From: Flavobacteriales bacterium
GTDB taxonomy: Bacteria > Bacteroidota > Bacteroidia > Flavobacteriales > Schleiferiaceae
Reading direction: 5' to 3'
Length of the DNA: 64,000 nucleotides
Assembly (NCBI GenBank): GCA_002707525.1
Contig: PAND01000005.1
Location: 1 to 64,000, forward strand
In this document: piece by piece, positions 58,961 through 64,000 of the stretch
How the letters are laid out: each line of letters opens with the position of its first letter
How positions within the stretch are numbered: position 1 is the stretch's first letter
Translations under genes and position numbers: made by a program
Notes under the pieces: model-generated
Database searches by the model: none
What the model saw: only the letters and a program-made list of their open reading frames with translations
What the model was told of the DNA's origin: nothing

Positions 58961-59890
58961 TTGACTATTACACAACTCCGCTATATCATTGCCGTTGACA
59001 ATCACCGGCACTTCGCACGGGCTGCTGAAGCATGCTTTGTTACTCAACCAACCTTAAGCATGCAAATCCAAAAATTGGAAGAAGAATTGGACATCCTAAT
59101 TTTTGATCGTTCAAAGCAACCTATTGTCCCCACACCCTTAGGCCTAAAAATCCTAGCTCAGGCGAGAAAAGTACTTCAAGAAGCCGCTATTCTTGAACAT
59201 ATGTCTAAACAAATAAAAGGGACGTTTCAAGGCGAACTTCGTCTTGCTGTAATACCTACAGTTGCACCAAGTTTACTGCCAAGGTTTTTGGTGGAGTTCA
59301 ACAAGGCCTATCCAAAAATAAAATTGTTCGTTGAAGAAATGAAGACGTCCGATATGATTGAAGCGTTGCGTAAAGACCGAATAGATGTTGGTATCGCAGC
59401 AACACCATTGGAAGAAAAAGGAGTCGTAGAAAAACCATTATATCACGAACCATTTGTTGCTTTTGTGCCCAGTTACCACCGTATGGCAAAGGATAAATTT
59501 TTGTTAGCCTCTGAAATTAACCCTGAGGAGCTATTATTGCTAAATGAAGGTCATTGTTTTCGAAATAGTGTGTTATCCCTTTGTAATTCTATCAACCTCA
59601 ATTCAGAGGGCATCCACATGGAAAGTGGTCATTTTGATACCCTTGTTAAATTGGCGGATAAAGGGATGGGCATGACTTTGTTACCTTACTTAACAGGTAT
59701 AGACCTCAACGATAGGTATAAGAGTTACGTGAAACCCATTGCGGAACCTACTCCTACGAGGCAGGTAAGTCTTATTTATTCTAGAGCTCAACTCAAGTTA
59801 GAGTGGATAGAAGCGCTTGGCGAGACTATAAAGAAGCATTTACCTAAAAAAGTATTGCAGCAACCTGAACATGTGGTTAGCCCACTGTAA
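58961..59890 (+). CDS. oxyR: Peroxide-sensing LysR regulator OxyR, TTG start
   Basis: A 309-residue regulator. The N-terminal helix-turn-helix reads TITQLRYIIAVDNHRHFARA then CFVTQPTLSMQIQKLEEEL, the OxyR type of LysR. The redox pair is Cys199 and Cys208 (GHCFRNSVLSLC), with the same spacing (C-x8-C) and the same numbering as in E. coli OxyR, so disulfide sensing is very likely. The start is TTG 58961, because an in-frame stop lies at 58955 and no ATG or GTG fits. It overlaps the convergent SLC13 gene by 14 bases. Confidence 0.93.
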   Translation: MTITQLRYIIAVDNHRHFARAAEACFVTQPTLSMQIQKLEEELDILIFDRSKQPIVPTPLGLKILAQARKVLQEAAILEHMSKQIKGTFQGELRLAVIPTVAPSLLPRFLVEFNKAYPKIKLFVEEMKTSDMIEALRKDRIDVGIAATPLEEKGVVEKPLYHEPFVAFVPSYHRMAKDKFLLASEINPEELLLLNEGHCFRNSVLSLCNSINLNSEGIHMESGHFDTLVKLADKGMGMTLLPYLTGIDLNDRYKSYVKPIAEPTPTRQVSLIYSRAQLKLEWIEALGETIKKHLPKKVLQQPEHVVSPL

Positions 59891-61283
59891 GGAGTACGTA
59901 TCCAAGAAGGGTTAACAATATCAAAGCGGCAATATTTAAGATGAATCCTCTAATCATCATATAGCGTACCGTCAGCCTACCCGTAGAAAACACAATTGCA
60001 TTAGGAGGCGTGGCCATTGGCAACATGAAAGCACAACTTGCACCTAAAACAAGTGGAATACTCAAAATCTCCATGGACCACCCAAAAGTGATGGACAAAC
60101 TAAAAACCAACGGCATCAATGCGCTCACTAAAGCCATATTACTCAATAGTTCCGTAGCAAAGACGCCCAACATTGCCATAATAAAAACCCAGATAATAAG
60201 AGGGATCTCACCCAAAGACTGCATACTTGACTCTAACATTCCAAACCATTGACTTTGCTGCAGGGTTCCAGCCAAAGCAAGTCCTCCACCAAAAAGAACT
60301 AGAATACCCCAAGGTAGCTTAGAGGTTGCCTCCCAATCCACAATAGTCGATCCTTTCTCACCAATAACTGTAAATAACAACAACGCCGCGATCAAAGAAA
60401 TACCGGTGTCCGACCAATGTATGTGCTCACTAATTCCGCCCAAATAAGGTCTTACTATCCATAAAATTGCCGTGACAACAAAAATCAGCGCCACCCGCTT
60501 CTGGACACGGCTGATAGCTCCAAGTTTTTCCCATTCATTTGCGAGAAAATCAGCGGTGCCCTCCTCCGTTATGCTTGAAAACTCCACACCACGAAAACTT
60601 CGCGACAGAATAACGAATGCTACGATACCCATGCTAATAGCGGCAGAAAGGCCAATTGGAAGCCATTCTACAAAACCTATTTCTCGATCAAAATTTTCAC
60701 TTAAAAACCCTGCAAAAATCATATTAGGCGGCGTGCCAATTAAAGTGGCCATCCCACCAATATTCGCAGCCCATGCAACAGATAAGAGCAAGGGGCGCTC
60801 TACCTTTACAGATACATTCTTAGGCAGAACAGACAACACGCTCGTAACGATCGGAAGCATCATAATAGAAGTTGCTGTGTTACTAATCCACATGGACATA
60901 AAGCCTGTACTAAGCATGAAACCCGCAAGTAAACCCCGCCCTTCTGTTCCTGTTTTACGTAAAATCCAAAGGGCAATTCTATAATGTAAATTGGTCTGTT
61001 CTAATGCCCTTGCAAGGACAAATCCTCCAAAAAACAAGTACACAAGAGGATGTGCATAATAGCTTGACATACTTTTTGCCTCCATAATCCCAAATAAAGG
61101 AAAAAGCAATAGCGGCAACAACGCTGTTACTGCCAAGTGCACCGTTTCGGAAATCCACCACATGAGCATCCAAAAGGTGATACCAAGAAGTATAAAGTGT
61201 GATTCAAAGCCGCCGATTGTAGCAGTAAATAGTGCTACGATTGGTCCAAGAAAGCGAATTAAGACTGTACTTTTGATACTCAT
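59877..61283 (-). CDS. SLC13/DASS-family sodium symporter
   Basis: A 468-residue membrane protein starting at ATG 61283 (MSIKSTVLIRFLGPIVALFT); the frame extends to 61319 through rdgB sequence. DASS marks are FWMLMWWISETVHLAVTALLP (split; near 35), MWISNTATSIMMLPI (near 120, first SNT), GTPPNMIFAGF (near 180), ELLSNMALVSALMPLVFSL (near 387, SNA), and PLVLGASCAFMLPMATPPNAIVFSTG (parts; near 414, the ASCAFMLPMATPPN signature). It carries dicarboxylates or sulfate with sodium. It is a single-gene unit, divergent from rdgB by 12 bases. Confidence 0.92.
   Translation of the reverse strand: MSIKSTVLIRFLGPIVALFTATIGGFESHFILLGITFWMLMWWISETVHLAVTALLPLLLFPLFGIMEAKSMSSYYAHPLVYLFFGGFVLARALEQTNLHYRIALWILRKTGTEGRGLLAGFMLSTGFMSMWISNTATSIMMLPIVTSVLSVLPKNVSVKVERPLLLSVAWAANIGGMATLIGTPPNMIFAGFLSENFDREIGFVEWLPIGLSAAISMGIVAFVILSRSFRGVEFSSITEEGTADFLANEWEKLGAISRVQKRVALIFVVTAILWIVRPYLGGISEHIHWSDTGISLIAALLLFTVIGEKGSTIVDWEATSKLPWGILVLFGGGLALAGTLQQSQWFGMLESSMQSLGEIPLIIWVFIMAMLGVFATELLSNMALVSALMPLVFSLSITFGWSMEILSIPLVLGASCAFMLPMATPPNAIVFSTGRLTVRYMMIRGFILNIAALILLTLLGYVLLTVG
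61268..61275 (+). promoter_or_regulatory. -7 promoter element for rdgB inside the SLC13 start
   Basis: TACTTTTG matches TAnnTTTG, 20 bases before the rdgB ATG at 61296. It falls inside codons 3-6 of the divergent SLC13 gene, so transcription of rdgB would begin within that gene's start region. Confidence 0.4.
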
Positions 61284-61295
61284 TCTACAAAGTTT

Positions 61296-61865
61296 ATGAG
61301 ATTGGTTTTTGCCACCCACAATGCGGGTAAGTTACGAGAGGTTAAGGAATTAATTGGACACAAATACAAAGTTATTGGTCTAAGCGATCTTGGTGATCAT
61401 GAGGACATCCCTGAAAACGAACCTAACCTGGAGGGAAATGCATTATTCAAAGCACGTGTGATATGGAATAAATACGGAACACCCTGCTTTTCGGACGATA
61501 CAGGTTTAGAGGTAGATGCTTTAAATGGTGCACCAGGTGTGATTAGCGCAAGATATGCAGGTGAAGCAAGAGACCCTCAAGCGAACATGGATAAGATTCT
61601 TTCTGCTCTAGAATTTGAGAAAAAAAGAACGGCACAATTTCGTACTGCTATTGCACTTATTCTAGACGGTAAGGAACATGTTTTTGAAGGGATTGTAAAA
61701 GGAACAATAGCAACGCAGCGCCAAGGAGTTAAGGGCTTTGGCTATGACCCTATTTTCATACCCGAAGGGCATAATCGGAGTTTTGCTCAAATGGATAACG
61801 CAGAGAAAAACAGTATGAGTCATAGAGGACGTGCCATCTCTAAACTCGTAGACTTCCTTATCTAA
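61296..61865 (+). CDS. rdgB: Non-canonical purine NTP pyrophosphatase
   Basis: A 189-residue ITP/XTP pyrophosphatase. The N-terminus MRLVFATHNAGKLREVKELI is the Ham1 signature, with PCFSDDTGLEVDALNGAPGVISARYAG (parts; near 65, catalytic Asp), FEGIVKGTIA (near 127) and GFGYDPIFIPEGH with SMSHRGRAISKL (near 148 and 173). It is complete. Its stop shares CTAA with that of rsmD (4-base overlap). Confidence 0.95.
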   Translation: MRLVFATHNAGKLREVKELIGHKYKVIGLSDLGDHEDIPENEPNLEGNALFKARVIWNKYGTPCFSDDTGLEVDALNGAPGVISARYAGEARDPQANMDKILSALEFEKKRTAQFRTAIALILDGKEHVFEGIVKGTIATQRQGVKGFGYDPIFIPEGHNRSFAQMDNAEKNSMSHRGRAISKLVDFLI

Positions 61866-62410
61866 TCTTCATTCTCTTCAGATCGAGAAAAGAAACTAAA
61901 ATTCACGTGTCCATAACGACGGTGTTCCCTGAAACCCGGTAAATGACTTAGATCAGTCTGATCACTATGCTCAATAATGGCTTCGCCCACCTCAGTTAAA
62001 AGTTCATGCTCCATTATGCCGCGTGCTAAATCTTCATAATGCTCATAATCGTAGGGGGGATCTGCAAAAACAATGTCGTACTGAGTTGAATTTCGTCTAA
62101 CCCATTGCAAGGCATCAGCCTGAACGGCTTGAATATCCGCTTCTAAATCATCGGAGATTTTCGAAATGAATCGGACACACTCTCTATGCATATCTACTGC
62201 AACTATTTCTTGTGCGCCTCTTGAAGCAAACTCATAGCTAATATTACCTGTACCTGAAAATAAATCCAGTACACGTAGGTCTTCAAAGTAAAATCTATTG
62301 TTTAGGATATTAAACAAACTCTCCTTACCAAAATCCGTTGTAGGACGGGACGGCAGATTTTTAGGGGCCTTAATGCGCTTACTGCGCCACTTTCCGCTGA
62401 TTATCCTCAT
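61862..62410 (-). CDS. rsmD: 16S rRNA (guanine966-N2)-methyltransferase
   Basis: A 182-residue SAM-dependent enzyme that methylates G966 of 16S rRNA. The order is MRIISGKWRSKRIKAP, RPTTDFGKESLFNIL, VLDLFSGTGNISYEFASRGA (SAM site near 48), and the catalytic VFADPPYDYEHY (DPPY near 115). It overlaps the DUF3822 gene by 4 bases (ATGA), as is common in Bacteroidota. Confidence 0.95.
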   Translation of the reverse strand: MRIISGKWRSKRIKAPKNLPSRPTTDFGKESLFNILNNRFYFEDLRVLDLFSGTGNISYEFASRGAQEIVAVDMHRECVRFISKISDDLEADIQAVQADALQWVRRNSTQYDIVFADPPYDYEHYEDLARGIMEHELLTEVGEAIIEHSDQTDLSHLPGFREHRRYGHVNFSFFSRSEENED

Positions 62411-63189
62411 ATTCTCAGTAATGCGCCAAACGAAGCTATATCTACCTCATTCATAGCAGAACTAACTTTCACGTATTTAGAAACCTTGATCCCTTCTACA
62501 TTGAAAAAATAAGGCTTAACGAATGCTCTGTATGCGCTATGAGCTACTCCAGTTATTTCAAGGTGAAGCGTTTCCCTATTCCACTTCAATTGTTCTGTAA
62601 TATTTCCAAGATGGTATAGCAAATCTTCCTTTGACTCAATAGGCAAGTTATTAACTAGATAGATCTTCTTACCTTCCAAGGCGTAAAAATTGGCGGTCCT
62701 TCCACCCAAATCAACCCAAATCTTTTTGCCTTTAGATTGGCTCATTTTTTCAAGCTGCAATAGCCAATTGTGCTCGATTTCTTGTTCTTTAATCTCGGAT
62801 GAAGTCAAAAATGCAGCAGCCTTGCATTCTAATTTATTAAAAGAAAATATTTTATTTGCCTTTTGGCCTAATAGATGCTTGGTCCATCCCAAATCTTTGG
62901 GCATTAATGGCGCGGGCAACAAGGTGGATGAAGCAAAATCACTAGCCAAAACAACCTTTCCCGGAATTTGCGGAAAGAATGACATTACCTCTTGGAAAGG
63001 TTCTACAGACAAATCAGAACCCGGTAAACACCCAATCATGTACAGCTGATTCGTAGTTGAGTTTTTAACTAAAAAAGAAAGTCCATCCTGCTCACGCAAG
63101 ATGGACAATGTGCAATTTTCCGCCTTTGCCGATTCAAAGGCTGGATCAATATTAGTCTGCTTTACAGTATGAGTTCTCGTAATTACCAC
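62407..63189 (-). CDS. DUF3822 protein
   Basis: A 260-residue protein with an actin/hexokinase-like (ASKHA) feel: VDLGGRTANFYALEGKKIYLVN near 158-180 and later HLEITGVAHSAYRAFVKPYF. It matches DUF3822, a family seen almost only in Bacteroidota next to rsmD. Its function is unknown. The start used is GTG 63189, which overlaps the preceding gene by 38 bases; no nearby ATG or TTG allows a shorter overlap without losing conserved-looking sequence, so the start is uncertain. Confidence 0.82.
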   Translation of the reverse strand: MVITRTHTVKQTNIDPAFESAKAENCTLSILREQDGLSFLVKNSTTNQLYMIGCLPGSDLSVEPFQEVMSFFPQIPGKVVLASDFASSTLLPAPLMPKDLGWTKHLLGQKANKIFSFNKLECKAAAFLTSSEIKEQEIEHNWLLQLEKMSQSKGKKIWVDLGGRTANFYALEGKKIYLVNNLPIESKEDLLYHLGNITEQLKWNRETLHLEITGVAHSAYRAFVKPYFFNVEGIKVSKYVKVSSAMNEVDIASFGALLRI

Positions 63190-63784
63190 TAATTGTTGGT
63201 TCTGTTAATGACCCAATAGTAAGAGAATTATTTTCAGCCTTACCATATGCTTGTGGGAAGTTTTCCGCAATATCTGCAAAAATTACTTTGTATGGAGCGC
63301 TTACTTCAAAGGTGGCGACATCAACACCGTTTTTATTTATTTCTGAAGCATCCATGCTAAAAGAAGAGTCCGTACCAGAAATATGTCGCAATGATTCTGC
63401 CATGAATCCTTCGCCAAAAAGCTGCATACTTACTTTCTCTTGACCAAGTACTCTGATCATTACGGAATCCTTATTCATTTCCTTCTGATAAATCTTATCA
63501 TAATACATGAAAGATGTATCCTTTCTCTCAATGATACTTATGAATCCGGTATCAACAAAACCCACCAGTTCTTGAATTGAGGCGCAATAACTGCCCATCT
63601 CACTCTTATAAGCCAATTGAGCTTCACGAATATTTTCTAATTGCTCTGTAATATCACACAATCTTGAGCGCTCAATACGCTGAAACTTGATGGGTTGCAT
63701 AATACTTTGGTAGATTCGTATGGTCAAAAACAGACACGCTACGATGAGAACTGCTTTAATTCCGAGTTGTACCTTTGAATTCAT
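63152..63784 (-). CDS. Membrane-anchored protein, function unknown
   Basis: A 210-residue protein with one N-terminal membrane helix (VLIVACLFLTIRIYQSIM, near 12) followed by an extracytoplasmic part. The segment LENIREAQLAYKSEMGSYCA with IQELVGFVDTG resembles pilin-like secretion proteins after their N-terminal helix, but no prepilin peptidase site is visible. Two Cys at 43 and 67 and a final Cys near the end may form disulfides. It is the first gene before DUF3822 and rsmD and is divergent from the helicase gene. Confidence 0.7.
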   Translation of the reverse strand: MNSKVQLGIKAVLIVACLFLTIRIYQSIMQPIKFQRIERSRLCDITEQLENIREAQLAYKSEMGSYCASIQELVGFVDTGFISIIERKDTSFMYYDKIYQKEMNKDSVMIRVLGQEKVSMQLFGEGFMAESLRHISGTDSSFSMDASEINKNGVDVATFEVSAPYKVIFADIAENFPQAYGKAENNSLTIGSLTEPTISGNYENSYCKAD

Positions 63785-63830
63785 TGTAATTGTTCACGAT
63801 TAATCGCTTCAAAACTACAATATTTTTTAA

Positions 63831-64000
63831 TTGCTTACACCGCAATCCACATACGCAGATCTAAAAGGCTTTTTCCCATTCGAACCGACTGAGGACCAAG
63901 ATACTTTGCTTAAAAAGTTAGCTCTTTACCTAAGTGTTAAACGCATCCATCCTGAGGTACTCATTGTTAAAGGATATGCAGGGACGGGAAAAACAACCAT
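63831..64000 (+). CDS. RecD-like helicase, 5' end only
   Basis: The window ends inside this gene after 56 residues. It reads STYADLKGFFPFEPTEDQDT, then LALYLSVKRIHPEVLIVKGY and the P-loop GYAGTGKTT at the very end. This matches the start of the Bacteroidota AAA helicases related to RecD/exonuclease V alpha. The start appears to be TTG 63831, because a stop (TAA) immediately precedes it at 63828 and no ATG or GTG exists in the first 50 residues. Only the nucleotide-binding start is visible. Confidence 0.72.
   Translation, partial: MLTPQSTYADLKGFFPFEPTEDQDTLLKKLALYLSVKRIHPEVLIVKGYAGTGKTT

Noticed and set aside
1-64000. CRISPR array, IS element, prophage or toxin-antitoxin module
   Set aside because: I saw no spaced direct repeats, transposase, phage gene or paired small toxin gene in the window.

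Overview
The window is ordinary chromosomal DNA of a Bacteroidota bacterium, most likely a (probably marine) member of Flavobacteriales. The evidence is the gene families: type IX secretion (T9SS) sorting domains, an LruC-domain lipoprotein, BT_3928-family, DUF1599, DUF3822, DUF2520 and DUF4920 proteins, bacillithiol synthesis (BshB1), and a CcmE with a CxxxY heme site. Many genes have a TAnnTTTG -7 promoter element, Shine-Dalgarno sequences are scarce, and genes are tightly packed. I could not assign genus or species. No insertion sequence, prophage, CRISPR array, integrase or toxin-antitoxin module is visible. No stretch longer than 300 bases lacks a gene.

Layout. 1-9.2 kb holds envelope and secreted proteins: small secreted proteins and lipoproteins, a CIA30 protein, an operon of two Crp/Fnr-like regulators with a periplasmic isoaspartyl peptidase and a beta-barrel, and three T9SS cargo genes, two of them tandem paralogous alpha/beta hydrolases. 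9.2-19.2 kb holds an AlkB alkane monooxygenase, an ABC-F protein, a SulP transporter, an LruC lipoprotein, a TPR lipoprotein and tRNA-Arg(ACG). 19.3-28.4 kb is a minus-strand housekeeping cluster (DUF1599, BT_3928, DppB-like permease, tpiA, prmA, a 1462-residue secreted protein of unknown function, clpS). 28.4-36.6 kb holds folP-cdaA, a short ComEC-like protein, SpoIID, lpxB, surE, a membrane zinc peptidase, and bshB1 with a lipoprotein glutathione peroxidase.

36.6-43.2 kb is the cytochrome c maturation cluster ccmB-C-D-E-F followed by DUF2520, kdsC-like, a small membrane protein and maf. 43.2-48.6 kb holds ilvE, then an operon of DUF4920 lipoprotein, cytochrome c lipoprotein, mnmD and NUDIX, a conserved unknown gene, a TIGR01777 epimerase and YceI. 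48.7-55.2 kb is a minus-strand operon: beta-rich secreted protein, mpl, pyrR, pyrB, rnz and an MFS exporter. 55.3-64 kb holds a beta-barrel, two MbnP-like lipoproteins with an unusual PlsC-type acyltransferase and a NUDIX CoA pyrophosphatase, oxyR, an SLC13 transporter, rdgB, rsmD, DUF3822, and the start of a RecD-like helicase.

How it fits together: the window describes an aerobic Gram-negative cell with c-type cytochromes, peroxide sensing (OxyR), bacillithiol as thiol buffer, lipid A and Kdo synthesis, murein recycling, c-di-AMP signalling and T9SS secretion. I found no single obvious new defence or mobile system. The items most worth a second look are the 1462-residue protein, the tandem secreted hydrolases beside AlkB, the MbnP pair coupled to an atypical acyltransferase, the minimal ComEC, and the way convergent genes interlock at their stop codons.
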